Of a stretch of 64,000 nucleotides of DNA, positions 44,266-52,996 are shown one piece after another. Origin of the DNA: Planctomycetota bacterium (lineage in GTDB: Bacteria; Planctomycetota; Phycisphaerae; SM23-33); NCBI GenBank assembly GCA_009908915.1, contig JAAAOJ010000048.1, forward strand, positions 1 through 64,000, in the 5' to 3' direction. Numbering within the stretch: position 1 is the stretch's first letter; each line of letters begins with the position of its first letter. A program made the position numbers and the translations under genes. The notes under the pieces are model-generated. The model worked only from the letters and a program-made list of their open reading frames with translations. It searched no databases and was not told the DNA's origin.

Positions 44266-45831
44266 TCACATGGGGTCAGAGTCTTGGGTGAGCCTGAATT
44301 GTAGACCGTCCGGCGCGGTTTGCAAGGCCGCTGGTTGGCCATTGAGCGGATTGCGATGTTGGAGAGCGAACTCCTGCGGGTGGCGTCGTTTGAGTTCCGG
44401 CACGGCCCAGCCGCGGTCGGTCTTCTCGAGCCATTGGCAGTATTCGGGCAGTTGGCCACGACAGTGCTCCGGGCCGCCTTCGGCCATCACCGTCTGCATC
44501 GGGTCGATTGTGTAGTCGTCAATCTGCGTGGCCATCATGTCGTCGTGCCAGTCCATCAGCATCCGGGCCGCCTGGGCACAGACCTCCGGCCTGGCCTCGG
44601 CGAGGTTGTTCTGCTCGTGCGGGTCCTCCTCAACATCAAAGAGCATCTCGCGCGGAAACAGGTGATAGCCGTCGTGGTACGTGCGTATGTAGATGTACGG
44701 CCCGAACCGCACGGACCGCTGGCAGACGTGGCAGCCCTGGCTGACGACCAGGACATCGCGACCGGTGTCCTCGCCGTCGGTCAGCGTCGGCCGATAGCTC
44801 TGCCCGTCCCACTCGCATCGAGCGTCCACGCCGAGCATTGCCGCCAGTGTCGGCGCAAGATCCAGGTTGTAGTGCAGGCCATTGTCGACGTGCCCCGCCT
44901 TGCCGCCCGGCCAGCGGATGATCATCGGAATCCGGCAGGTGATGTTGTCGGCTGTTCCGTGCTCGGCGTAGATGCCCAACTCGCCCTGGTTCTCGCCGTG
45001 GTCCGACGTGACGATAATCGCGGTATCATTCAGCACGCCCTTGGCCTCCAACGCGTCGAGCAGTTGCCCGATGTACCCGTCCATGTAGCGGATGCCGCAG
45101 TCATAGCCGTCGATCACGCGTCGCACGCCCTCCGTGTCCCGGGCCTCGCCCGGCTGGCGGGGGAAAGCATCTTTCGTGGAATTGTCATACATGGCGATCT
45201 CTCGCGCACCGTGCGGGCCGACCGCCTGCTGGTGCTGCTCGACGACCTCCTCGGTCAGCCATGCCGGCAGCGGTTCGTTCGCGAAGGGGTTACCGAACTG
45301 CTCCGGGGCCCGGTAATCCGTGTGCGGGTCCCAGTAGTTGATATGCAGGCACCAGTTGTCGTCGGCCCCGCGACGGTCGATCCAGTCCAACGCCACCGGC
45401 GTGACCTCCTCGGCCGACTCCATGCCGGCTTTGCCGGTTTCGTTGTGGACCTCGTTGAGGCCGGCGAGGAACCAATATGCCGAATGACGTTCGGCGAAAG
45501 GGCTGATCGAGCAGGTATACATGCCGGCCCGCCGCATGACGGTCCAAAGGCTCATGTGATGCATGCGGTCGCGGAAGCCGCGGCTTTGGCCCTGCAGCCG
45601 CATGTCGGCCGCCGTCCCACCGTGGCCGATCGCGCCGGTGTGGATGCCGAAGCGGCCGCTGATCATGGCGGCCCGGCTGGGCAGGCAGGGCGCGTCGGAA
45701 CAGTAGTAGTTGTTGAATCGCACGCCTTCGGCGGCAATGCGGTCGATGTTGGGCGAGGTGTCGCGGTGGTAGCCATAGCAGCCCAGGTGGTCGGGTCGAA
45801 GGGTGTCGATGTCCAGTATGAGCAGTCTCAA
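44266..45831 (-). CDS. Type I sulfatase (arylsulfatase/N-sulfoglucosamine sulfohydrolase-like)
   Basis: A 521-residue sulfatase. Cys49 in SDAPCLPSRAAMISGR is the C-x-P-S-R formylglycine site, which a sulfatase-modifying enzyme must oxidise. Asp7 and Asp9 (LDIDTLRPDHLGCYGY) and the later TSDHGENQG supply metal ligands. No signal peptide is present, so it appears cytoplasmic, unlike most secreted planctomycete sulfatases. The start is a TTG at 45829-45831 with a strong GAGAGGAG ribosome-binding site; no ATG fits. It follows the iclR gene by 15 nt and precedes pgsA by 6 nt. The real substrate is unknown; some members act as phosphonate or choline-sulfate hydrolases. Confidence 0.85.
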   Translation of the reverse strand: MRLLILDIDTLRPDHLGCYGYHRDTSPNIDRIAAEGVRFNNYYCSDAPCLPSRAAMISGRFGIHTGAIGHGGTAADMRLQGQSRGFRDRMHHMSLWTVMRRAGMYTCSISPFAERHSAYWFLAGLNEVHNETGKAGMESAEEVTPVALDWIDRRGADDNWCLHINYWDPHTDYRAPEQFGNPFANEPLPAWLTEEVVEQHQQAVGPHGAREIAMYDNSTKDAFPRQPGEARDTEGVRRVIDGYDCGIRYMDGYIGQLLDALEAKGVLNDTAIIVTSDHGENQGELGIYAEHGTADNITCRIPMIIRWPGGKAGHVDNGLHYNLDLAPTLAAMLGVDARCEWDGQSYRPTLTDGEDTGRDVLVVSQGCHVCQRSVRFGPYIYIRTYHDGYHLFPREMLFDVEEDPHEQNNLAEARPEVCAQAARMLMDWHDDMMATQIDDYTIDPMQTVMAEGGPEHCRGQLPEYCQWLEKTDRGWAVPELKRRHPQEFALQHRNPLNGQPAALQTAPDGLQFRLTQDSDPM

Positions 45832-45846
45832 CTTCGCGTGCTCCTC

Positions 45847-46641
45847 TCAGGAAACGTCGGGTGTCGTCTTGACGTCCGGCGAAAACGTACCGCCGGGCAA
45901 AGCCGTCGCCGCTCGCACGAGGGCGGCGGTGGTGTTACCGGGGGGCGGCGTCTCGCCCAGGCCGGCGTATTCCGCCACGGCCAGGATGCCGAGCGGCCGC
46001 CCCTGTCGCGCGACGACGGCGGCCGTCCGTCGCACGCCATTGGCGTTGATCTGGGGGTCGCGCGCGATGCTCGACTCGCGGGCCTCGGCCACGATTCGCC
46101 GCGCGTCGCGAACCGTCAGATTGCCCCGTTCGCCCGGCGCGACGTACGTCCAGTTCGAACGGTAGTCGATCGGCTCGTCGCGAAAGAACGCCAGCCCAAG
46201 GGCGACCACGGCGTCGAGTTCGCCGCTCCAGCCCTGGGTGAAGCCCGGCCGGGCAACGACCGCCACTTCGCCGCGCGGCGGATCGGCCCTGCGAAGCAGC
46301 ACCATGCCGGAGGCATTGTAGACATACCATTCCGTGGTCTGACCGGTCTCAGCGGCCAGGTCGGACAGCACGGTCTCGACCTGCCCTACCATGCCGGCAG
46401 ACTCGATTGGCACAACCTGCGCCCGGGCGAAGAAGGCTTTCGTACCGCTCTGCCGTCCGACCAGGCCGAGCGTCTCCAGCGTCCGACACAGCCGCAGCAA
46501 CGATGCCTTCGGCAGATCCAGCGTGCGGGCCAGTGCGTCCAGCGTCAACGGCTTGACGGCCAGTTGCTGCAGCACGGCCAGCCCGCGGGCCAGGGCGGGC
46601 GCGGGGCAATCATAGAATTCCATATGCGGTACGCGTGCCAT
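45847..46641 (-). CDS. IclR-type transcriptional regulator
   Basis: About 264 residues. An N-terminal winged helix-turn-helix (ALARGLAVLQQLAVKPLTLD, then LARTLDLPKASLLRLCRTLE) is followed by an IclR-like effector domain (GMVLLRRADP, VAVVARPGFTQGW). The effector domain is shorter and poorly conserved at the usual ligand loops. It probably controls the downstream sulfatase-pgsA-pgpA-uppP run. No clear ribosome-binding site; ATG 46641 or 46623 is possible. A direct repeat of CCATATGCGG covers these starts and could be its own operator. Confidence 0.78.
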   Translation of the reverse strand: MARVPHMEFYDCPAPALARGLAVLQQLAVKPLTLDALARTLDLPKASLLRLCRTLETLGLVGRQSGTKAFFARAQVVPIESAGMVGQVETVLSDLAAETGQTTEWYVYNASGMVLLRRADPPRGEVAVVARPGFTQGWSGELDAVVALGLAFFRDEPIDYRSNWTYVAPGERGNLTVRDARRIVAEARESSIARDPQINANGVRRTAAVVARQGRPLGILAVAEYAGLGETPPPGNTTAALVRAATALPGGTFSPDVKTTPDVS

Positions 46642-46647
46642 ATGCGG
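46620..46647. promoter_or_regulatory. Candidate IclR operator, direct repeat
   Basis: CCATATGCGG occurs twice, at 46620-46629 and 46638-46647, 18 bp apart, overlapping the start of the IclR-type gene. Each holds a palindromic CATATG core. The spacing places both on roughly one helical face, as expected for a dimeric autoregulator. Coding constraint on the first codons is the alternative explanation. Confidence 0.35.
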
Positions 46648-46810
46648 AAATAGTAACCGAACGACTTCAATACGCAAGGGGGAAACCGGTTCGGGCTGGC
46701 GCGCGGCGGGGCGTATCCCGTGCAGGGGGCCGTTCCGAAATCAAAAGGCTGTCCGTCTTTACGGATGAGGTCTGAAACGCGATGATGCATACGTTAACTG
46801 GTCGGTTGGC

Positions 46811-46891
46811 AAGACTCCGAGTTCTCGGGACGATGCCCCGCAGGCGAAAGGCCCGATCGTAGGAGCGATAGCTTTCTAAACGGGGCGCTAG
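46811..46891. repeat. Dispersed inverted-end repeat, family 1, copy D
   Basis: Read on the minus strand it starts CTAGCGCCCCGTTTAGAAAG and continues with the CTATCGCTCC and GATCGGGCCTTTCGCCTGCG blocks. The flavodoxin-like gene ends with TAG at 46888-46890, inside the repeat's terminal CTAG. Confidence 0.72.
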
Positions 46892-47454
46892 ACGTCGACG
46901 GCCTCGCGGATACGATCGAGAAACTCGTCCATCAGACCGATGTGTTCGTCGCGTTTGACGAGCTTGGCGCGGAAGCCGCCGGAGGCCACAACCTCGCCGT
47001 CGATCATCTGGGCCATTTCGGCGGTGGTGTCCTCGATGCCGCTGCTGGCGGTCGTGCAGAACAGGGCCGCCCGGCGGATCGTCGGGCCGAACTCGCCGAG
47101 ATAGGCGCGGACGGCCGAACTCATCGTGTCGGCCCAGACGGGCGTGCCGATGACCACCACGTCGTAGTTGGCCGGGTGCAGTGCGGGCCTTTCGATGGGC
47201 ACGATTTTGCGACCGACGGCATCGGCAACGGCCCGGAGGAAGCCTATCGGCCCGTGGCGGTCTTTCGTGTCATGCAGTTGCTCGACGTCCGGCGCCTGCG
47301 GGGCGGTGAGGGCGTAGACCAGCGATTCAGCGACCTTTTTCGTCGTGCCGGTTCGAGAGTAGTAGACAAGCAGCGTTCGCAACGACCTGTGACCTCCGGG
47401 GCTGTCATGCATAGCACTCGGCGGGGCCGCGGTCAAGGGCGGAATGGGAGACAT
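46888..47454 (-). CDS. Flavodoxin-like protein
   Basis: A 188-residue flavoprotein-like protein. RTLLVYYSRTGTTKKVAESL is the FMN phosphate-binding loop, and ANYDVVVIGTPVWADTMSSA is the second FMN loop. ALFCTTASSG follows, similar to menaquinone-dependent protoporphyrinogen oxidase (HemG) and short flavodoxins. It could be an electron carrier for the pyruvate:ferredoxin oxidoreductase at 54.5-58.1 kb. A weak AGGA supports ATG 47454. A later ATG (47412) would remove a disordered leader. The stop codon TAG is formed at the end of repeat copy D. Confidence 0.78.
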   Translation of the reverse strand: MSPIPPLTAAPPSAMHDSPGGHRSLRTLLVYYSRTGTTKKVAESLVYALTAPQAPDVEQLHDTKDRHGPIGFLRAVADAVGRKIVPIERPALHPANYDVVVIGTPVWADTMSSAVRAYLGEFGPTIRRAALFCTTASSGIEDTTAEMAQMIDGEVVASGGFRAKLVKRDEHIGLMDEFLDRIREAVDV

Positions 47455-47550
47455 GCGCACATCCTGTGGCTGGGGTTTCTACCTATTGCCGATTCCAGCA
47501 TACCGCGCCACTACTGAATCGCAAGTGGAATATTGCAGTGCCGCAAAGCG

Positions 47551-47600
47551 CAAAAGCGCATCGACCTTGCGACGCGATCCATTTCCAAGCGGACGGCTAC
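47551..47600. repeat. Dispersed inverted-end repeat, family 1, copy E (partial)
   Basis: CGACCTTGCGACGCGATCCA followed by TTTCCAAGCGGACGGCTACG matches the right-hand end of full-length copies C and H. The left part is missing. It lies about 90 nt upstream of the aconitase start codon. Confidence 0.6.
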
Positions 47601-47689
47601 GTGGCATCTTGGAATGGCGGCGGGTGTCTGCTAGAATGTCGGGCTCGACAGATCTCTCCCGTTTCCTGTAGAGGACAAGGACGACTGAC

Positions 47690-49777
47690 ATGGGCCAGAC
47701 CGTAGTACAGAAGATTCTCAGCCAGCACATCGTCGATGGCGAGTCGCAGCCCGGCAGCGAGGTCGGCATTCGCATCGACCAGACCCTCACGCAGGACGCC
47801 ACGGGCACGACGGCTTTCCTGCTGCTGGAAGCGATGGACATCCCGCAGGTGAAGACCGACCTGTCGGTCAGTTACGTGGACCACAACATGGCCCAATTCG
47901 GCCCGGAGAACCACAACGACCACCTGTACCTCCAGTCGATCGCCCCCAAGCTCGGCGCCTACCACAGCCGCCCGGGCAACGGCATCTGCCACCAGGTACA
48001 CCTTGAGCGGTTCGGCGTGCCGGGCAAGACGCTGCTCGGCTCGGACAGCCACACGCCGACCGGCGGCGGCATCGGCATGGTGGCCATCGGCGCCGGCGGC
48101 CTGGACGTGGCGGTGGCCATGGGCGGCGGGGCGTTTTACACGACCTACCCGCGCATCATCGGCGTGGAACTGCGGGGCAGCCTCCAGCCGTGGGTGGCAG
48201 CCAAGGACATCATCCTGCGGCTGCTGAGTATCCTGAGCACAAAGGGCAACGTTGGCTGCATGGTCGAGTACTTCGGCGAGGGCGTTGCGAGCCTGCCCGT
48301 ACCCGCCCGCGCGACCTGCACCAACATGGGCGCGGAACTCGGCGTGACCACCAGCGTCTTTCCGTCCGACGCGACGACGAGGCAGTTCCTGGACGCCCAG
48401 GGCCGGGCGGAGGCATGGACCGAGCTGCAGGCCGACGCCGACGCGCAGTACCCGCGCATCACCAAGGCACTCCACGCCGAGCGCGATGTGATGTACCTTG
48501 AAAACATCAAGCAGTTCTGCACCAACGTCGAGGTCGCCCCGCCGGACGACGACGGCCGCGTTGACGTGAGCTTCGGGCACGTGGTGATCGACCTCGACCA
48601 GCTCGAGCCGCTACTGACCGGCCCTGGCAGCCCGGACGCCGTCACGAGCGTCGGCGAACTCGTCGGCATGCAGGTCGGGCAGGTCGCCATCGGTTCATGC
48701 ACCAATAGCAGCTATCAAGACCTCATGCTGGTGGCCAACGCCCTTGGCGGCCGGACGGTCCATCCGAACGTGGAACTCGGCCTGGCCCCCGGCAGCCGAC
48801 AGGTCATGAACATGATTGCCCGCAACGGCGCCCTGGCCGACATTGTCCAGTCCGGCGCACGCATTCTCGAGTCCGGCTGCGGACCGTGCATCGGGCTGGG
48901 CTTCAGTCCCGCCGAGGGAACCGTCAGCCTGCGGACCTTCAACCGCAACTTTGTCGGCCGAAGCGGCACGACGAACGATATGGTCTACCTCGTCTCACCG
49001 GAGGTGGCCGTCATGGCCGCCCTGGCCGGCGAGGTCGTCGACCCGCGCACATACGCCGAGGCCGAGGGCATCGCCTATCCCGACATCGCCGAGCCGGACG
49101 CATTCCTCATCGACGACAGCCTCATTCAGTCGCCGCTGTACGGCGACGACGCCAAGGCCGCGACAGTAGTCCGCGGCAGCACCATCGTCAAGCCGCCCGC
49201 CGGGGAGGCACTCGGCGCTACGGTCAGCGGCAACGTGGTCATCAAGGTCGGCGACAAGATCACCACCGACCACATCATGCCCGCCGGGGCGTTCCTGAAG
49301 TATCGCAGCAACGTGCCCGAGTACGCCACAGTCGTTTTCGACGCGTTCAACGAAGAGCACGAGCCGACCTTTGCCGATCGCTGCCTGGCACTCAAGGAGC
49401 AGGGCAAGGCCGCGATCATCGTTGCCGGCGACAGCTACGGGCAGGGCTCGTCGCGCGAGCACGCGGCGTTGTGTCCGATGTACCTCGGTGTGAGGGTCGT
49501 GATCGCCAAGGCCATCGAGCGTATTCACCAGGCGAACCTGGTGAACTTCGCGATCCTGCCGCTGGTCTTCGCCCATGACGGCGACTACGACAGAATCCAA
49601 CCGGGCGATGCACTGGTGGTCGAGGGCGTGGATGAGGCGATCGCCTCTGGCGAGACGGTCACCGTTCGCAACGGTACCCAGGGCGTCGAGTTCGAGTGCA
49701 AGGTCCAGCTTGCCCCGCGTCAGCGGACAATCCTCGCCGCCGGTGGCCTGCTGCAGTACACCAAGCAGCAGGGATAG
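47690..49777 (+). CDS. acnA: Aconitate hydratase (AcnA type)
   Basis: Isomerises citrate to isocitrate in the TCA cycle, using a [4Fe-4S] cluster. The 695-residue protein has the three cluster cysteines: Cys337 (GSCTNSS), Cys397 and Cys400 (SGCGPCIG). GSDSHTPTGGGIGMVAIGAG is the N-terminal active-site motif and GDSYGQGSSREHAALCP the motif of the C-terminal swivel domain, which contributes substrate arginine/serine. The length fits the shorter bacterial class rather than the 890-residue type. ACAAGGACGACTGAC precedes the ATG. Its final codons and TAG stop lie in a 28-bp fragment of repeat family 1. Confidence 0.95.
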   Translation: MGQTVVQKILSQHIVDGESQPGSEVGIRIDQTLTQDATGTTAFLLLEAMDIPQVKTDLSVSYVDHNMAQFGPENHNDHLYLQSIAPKLGAYHSRPGNGICHQVHLERFGVPGKTLLGSDSHTPTGGGIGMVAIGAGGLDVAVAMGGGAFYTTYPRIIGVELRGSLQPWVAAKDIILRLLSILSTKGNVGCMVEYFGEGVASLPVPARATCTNMGAELGVTTSVFPSDATTRQFLDAQGRAEAWTELQADADAQYPRITKALHAERDVMYLENIKQFCTNVEVAPPDDDGRVDVSFGHVVIDLDQLEPLLTGPGSPDAVTSVGELVGMQVGQVAIGSCTNSSYQDLMLVANALGGRTVHPNVELGLAPGSRQVMNMIARNGALADIVQSGARILESGCGPCIGLGFSPAEGTVSLRTFNRNFVGRSGTTNDMVYLVSPEVAVMAALAGEVVDPRTYAEAEGIAYPDIAEPDAFLIDDSLIQSPLYGDDAKAATVVRGSTIVKPPAGEALGATVSGNVVIKVGDKITTDHIMPAGAFLKYRSNVPEYATVVFDAFNEEHEPTFADRCLALKEQGKAAIIVAGDSYGQGSSREHAALCPMYLGVRVVIAKAIERIHQANLVNFAILPLVFAHDGDYDRIQPGDALVVEGVDEAIASGETVTVRNGTQGVEFECKVQLAPRQRTILAAGGLLQYTKQQG

Positions 49778-49800
49778 CTTTCCAAACGACGGGCTGCTAG
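49773..49800. repeat. Dispersed inverted-end repeat, family 1, copy F (solo end)
   Basis: GATAGCTTTCCAAACGACGG followed by GCTGCTAG differs from the end of copy B by a C for T and an inserted CGA. It supplies the aconitase stop codon (TAG 49775-49777) and is followed directly by the phosphofructokinase remnant. Confidence 0.6.
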
Positions 49801-50100
49801 CCGGCAGGATTCGGCCGGCGGGCGCGTTCCAGATCACCGAATCGCTGCCGATGTCGGCCATCGACCGGGCGGGCGAGCCGGCCGGCGAGGGCCACAGCGG
49901 TGTGATGGTCAGCATCGAACGCGACAACTCGCAGCCGTATGCCAGCCACGTCCACACGACCCCGCTGGCCGACGTGGCCGTTGCGGAGGCATTCCTCCCG
50001 CGGACCAGCGAGAACGTGACCGACGTTTTCCTGGACTGCCTCCGGCCGCTCGTCGGCGAGGTGGATTCCGACGCACGGACTGGCTGGCAAGACGGTGGCA
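49800..50100 (+). pseudogene. 6-phosphofructokinase, C-terminal remnant
   Basis: In one plus frame this stretch reads AFQITESLPMSAIDRAGEPA, then GHSGVMVSIERDNSQPYASH and PLADVAVAEAFLPRTSENVT, then DVFLDCLRPLVGEVD. It resembles the last 80-90 residues of PPi- or ATP-dependent 6-phosphofructokinases (the G-x-SG-x-MV strand, the PL-x-x-VA helix and the DVTxxFLDYxRPLV end). The catalytic N-terminal domain is absent, and no start codon or ribosome-binding site fits. The remnant begins at the edge of repeat copy F. Translation continues without homology to 50321. The remaining 250 bp before the SIS gene hold nothing recognised. Confidence 0.6.
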
Positions 50101-50349
50101 TCCTGAGTTCGGCGTGGTACAATATCCACGATAAGTGTAGCCAATGCGTGCTGACCTCGCTGGATTACGTCCCGGTCACGCGGGCCGACGGCTGGGGGCG
50201 TCGCTCACCCGACCGCCGTGCCGTTCGTGTGCGATGGCAGGCTCGCGTTTTCGGTATCGTCTTCGCGCATGTCATGGCGCATGCGCGGTTGCGACCACCT
50301 GTACCATTACCCGACCACTGAACCAGCATCCCGAAAGGATTAATACGAC

Positions 50350-51366
50350 ATGAACGACTCCGACTCGAAGTACAACGCCTTTGCCCTTTGCCGCGAAATG
50401 CTCCAGACCCCCGACGTGATTCGCAGCTTCGACCCGGCCATTACGGCCCGAGCCGCCGAAAGCGTTGCCGAGGCCGGGCGACTGTTCATGACCGGCGAGG
50501 GCTCCAGCCGCATCTTCCCGGCCAAGAACGCCATCCGCCGCAGCCTGCAGTGGGGCACGCAACTGCATCCGGCCACCGACGGCTCGCGACAGTCGGCCAC
50601 GTATGACCTCGGCGACTTCGCGGTGTTCGCCGCCAGCAACTCCGGCCGGACGAAGGAAGTCGTCGGCCTGCTGCAAGAGCTCGCCGCCGGCGGACACGAG
50701 CGGCTCTTCGGCATCTCGGCCCGCCAGGATAACCTGTTGGCCGAGCACACAGCCGAGACATTCGTCCTCACCTGCGGCTGGGAAGAGGCCGTCGCCGCGA
50801 CCAAGAGCGTGGTCGAGCAGGCGCTGATCTACCAGTCGTTGGTCAGTCACGTGGCCGGCCAGGACATGCCCTCACTGTCGGCCGCCGCCGATGCCGTCGA
50901 GACCGCGCTGACGATGGACATCGACGCGGCCATCGTCGACCGGGCCGGCGAGGGCGGCACGATCTACTTCGCCGGCTATAACGACGGGGTGGCCGAGGAA
51001 CTGACGCTGAAGACCAACGAGATTGCCCGCCGCAAGAGTGACTTCCTGGAAGGCACGTACGCGGTCCACGGCATCGAGGAGGTCATGGACCGGTCCGACA
51101 CCATCGTCGTCATCGAGCCGTTCATGGCCGAGCTGGGCAAGTTCCGCGAGGTGCTGGTCGATGGCGTCGGTTGCGAGGTCATCTGCATCGCCACCGAGAA
51201 GACCGACCTGCCGACGATCGTCGTGCCGGACGTAGGCGACCTGTCCGGCTGCGTGTATCTGGCGGCGGGCTGGAACCTGCTGGTCGAGTTGGGCCTGGCG
51301 GCGGGCATCGACCTGGACAAGCCCCAGCGCGCCCGCAAGGTTGGCAACGAGGTCGAAGGCGAATAG
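50350..51366 (+). CDS. SIS-domain sugar isomerase/deaminase-like protein
   Basis: A 338-residue protein with two SIS (sugar isomerase) domains. The first has VFAASNSGRTKEVVGLLQEL, the phosphosugar-binding S-x-S-G-x-T motif. The second contains TIYFAGYNDGVAEELTLKTN followed by EIARRKSDFLEGTYAVHG, similar to the isomerase half of GlmS and to AgaS/FrlB proteins. It should act on a phosphorylated (amino)sugar, but there is no glutaminase domain and the substrate cannot be stated. CGAAAGGATTAATACGAC is the ribosome-binding region. It follows the phosphofructokinase remnant, a possible sign of a formerly larger sugar-phosphate locus. Confidence 0.8.
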   Translation: MNDSDSKYNAFALCREMLQTPDVIRSFDPAITARAAESVAEAGRLFMTGEGSSRIFPAKNAIRRSLQWGTQLHPATDGSRQSATYDLGDFAVFAASNSGRTKEVVGLLQELAAGGHERLFGISARQDNLLAEHTAETFVLTCGWEEAVAATKSVVEQALIYQSLVSHVAGQDMPSLSAAADAVETALTMDIDAAIVDRAGEGGTIYFAGYNDGVAEELTLKTNEIARRKSDFLEGTYAVHGIEEVMDRSDTIVVIEPFMAELGKFREVLVDGVGCEVICIATEKTDLPTIVVPDVGDLSGCVYLAAGWNLLVELGLAAGIDLDKPQRARKVGNEVEGE

Positions 51367-51434
51367 GGCGAATAGAAAGTCTAGGTTCCAGAGATTCTCA
51401 TCCTCCCCGAACTCCGCGTTTCTGCGGTGAGGCT

Positions 51435-52238
51435 TCACGCGTAGCTGTGGAGGCCCTGGAAGATACGGCCGAGGTTGGCCCACAGCAGCGTGATGAGGAC
51501 CAGTAGGAAGGCAAGGATCGCTACGGCTGCCTGCAGGCGTGGGCGGGGGCGGCGGAGCGTGGTGCGCAGATGCAGGTAGGCCACCACGGTCAGCCACGTC
51601 GCCAGCGACCAGAGTTCCTTGGGATCCCAGTTCCACCAGTCGCCCCAGGCGCGGCGGCCCCAGACGGCCCCGAGGACCAGCCCGAGCGTCATCAATGGAA
51701 AGCCCAGGCCGATCAGGCGCGCACAGCCGCGCTCGACGGCGGGACGGTCGGCCGGCCCGGCCAGCCATACGCGACCGGCCTGGACGGCGGCCTTGGCGGT
51801 CAGGACGTAGGCCAGCATGTAGGCCAGTACGTGCGGGCCGAAGAGCCAACTCTGCAGCGCGGGGGGCAGTGGCTGCGGCCGGCGGGAAAAGACGAAGGCC
51901 ACCGGTCCAAGCAGGGCTGCGGCCAACAGGGCGTCCAGGGCCTCGCCGCCGACGCCGAGCAGACGTTTGGCCAACGCCGACAGCGGGAACATGAGCATCG
52001 CCAACAGCAGGAAGACCTCGTAGAGGTTCTGCATCGGCAGGTGCCCGGTCCACAGCCCGCGAGTGGCCACCGCCGTCAGGGCTGCCAGCCCGCCCAGAGC
52101 GAAGCACGCCCAGCCGATCCGGCGGCGACGCAGCAGCAGGACCAGCCCGGCCAGGCCATAGAACGCCAGGGCCGCAAGGACCAAGGCTGCATGAAGGCGG
52201 TCGAGGAGCAGGACGGGGTTGACAAGGGCGGCGTTCAT
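51435..52238 (-). CDS. ccsA: Cytochrome c biogenesis protein CcsA (system II haem handler)
   Basis: Delivers haem to apocytochromes c on the outer side of the membrane, together with Ccs1. The 267-residue membrane protein has about eight helices and the haem-handling motif WGDWWNWDPKELWSLATWL (WWD domain). Flanking histidines lie in GPHVLAYMLAY and HLRTTL. ATG 52238 overlaps the ccs1-like stop by 4 nt and has GGGAGGCCGAGG upstream. System II is found in Gram-positives, cyanobacteria, epsilonproteobacteria and many planctomycetes. Confidence 0.9.
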   Translation of the reverse strand: MNAALVNPVLLLDRLHAALVLAALAFYGLAGLVLLLRRRRIGWACFALGGLAALTAVATRGLWTGHLPMQNLYEVFLLLAMLMFPLSALAKRLLGVGGEALDALLAAALLGPVAFVFSRRPQPLPPALQSWLFGPHVLAYMLAYVLTAKAAVQAGRVWLAGPADRPAVERGCARLIGLGFPLMTLGLVLGAVWGRRAWGDWWNWDPKELWSLATWLTVVAYLHLRTTLRRPRPRLQAAVAILAFLLVLITLLWANLGRIFQGLHSYA

Positions 52239-52996
52239 CCTCGGCCTCCCTTCAGGCGATCCCATAGCGGCACGAGCCAGTACTGCCCGAAGGCACCGAG
52301 AACGAGGAGGGCAAAGCCCGCATACACCATGGCCAGCCCGTCGTCGCTCGTGACGAGCAGAACGACCTCGCCGCGGTCGGCGTCGAGTTCGATCAGCGTG
52401 AACTGGTAGCCCCCGGCGTGCAGGGGGTCGTTGACCTCAATGGTCCGTTCGACGGGCGGTCGGCCTGACGGTGTGACGCGAAGCGTGGCGAGGTAGTCGC
52501 GCACGGCCCCGCCGGCAGCGGAGTAGTACTCGATGTCTGCATCGGTGAGTTCGACCGTCAGGGGCAGTTCATCGAATGGCACGTAGGCGGCCTGGTCGCC
52601 GACGACGATCTTCGCCAGCAGCCGGCTGCCCGGCCGGCCGCGATGCAAGATCATGTAGCCTTTGCGGGGACGCCGCGTTCCGCTCAGTCGCCAGCGGACG
52701 CGATGCCCGCCGGGCGACCCCCACATGCCGCCGAGAAGGATCAGGGCCGCTGCGAGGTGGACGGCCGCGAGCCAGGCCCGTCGCCGCAGCGAAAGGGCCG
52801 CTGTGCCAGCAAGCAGGACGAGCAACAGGAGACACCACACACCGGTGATCGGCGGGGCGTTGAACATCGCCCCGGCACGGTCGGCTCCCAGAAACGCGCC
52901 GACGATCGACAGCGCCGCCAGCGCAACGATCAGCACCAGCGCCAGCCACAACAGCGCCGGACGGATTGTGCGGCCGATTGTCACGTAAAGGATCAT
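52235..52996 (-). CDS. ccs1: Cytochrome c biogenesis protein ResB/Ccs1-like
   Basis: A 253-residue partner of CcsA. Three N-terminal hydrophobic helices, a periplasmic domain with VNDPLHAGGYQFTLIELD (the conserved N-x-P-L-x3-G-x-x-F/Y-x motif of ResB) and a C-terminal helix (MVYAGFALLVLGAFGQYWL). It is clearly shorter than classical ResB/Ccs1 (about 400-550 residues), a small form seen beside CcsA in several phyla. It keeps apocytochrome thiols and haem in position. ATG 52996 is chosen as the last start before the first helix; the upstream extension to 53059 lacks support. Confidence 0.8.
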   Translation of the reverse strand: MILYVTIGRTIRPALLWLALVLIVALAALSIVGAFLGADRAGAMFNAPPITGVWCLLLLVLLAGTAALSLRRRAWLAAVHLAAALILLGGMWGSPGGHRVRWRLSGTRRPRKGYMILHRGRPGSRLLAKIVVGDQAAYVPFDELPLTVELTDADIEYYSAAGGAVRDYLATLRVTPSGRPPVERTIEVNDPLHAGGYQFTLIELDADRGEVVLLVTSDDGLAMVYAGFALLVLGAFGQYWLVPLWDRLKGGRG

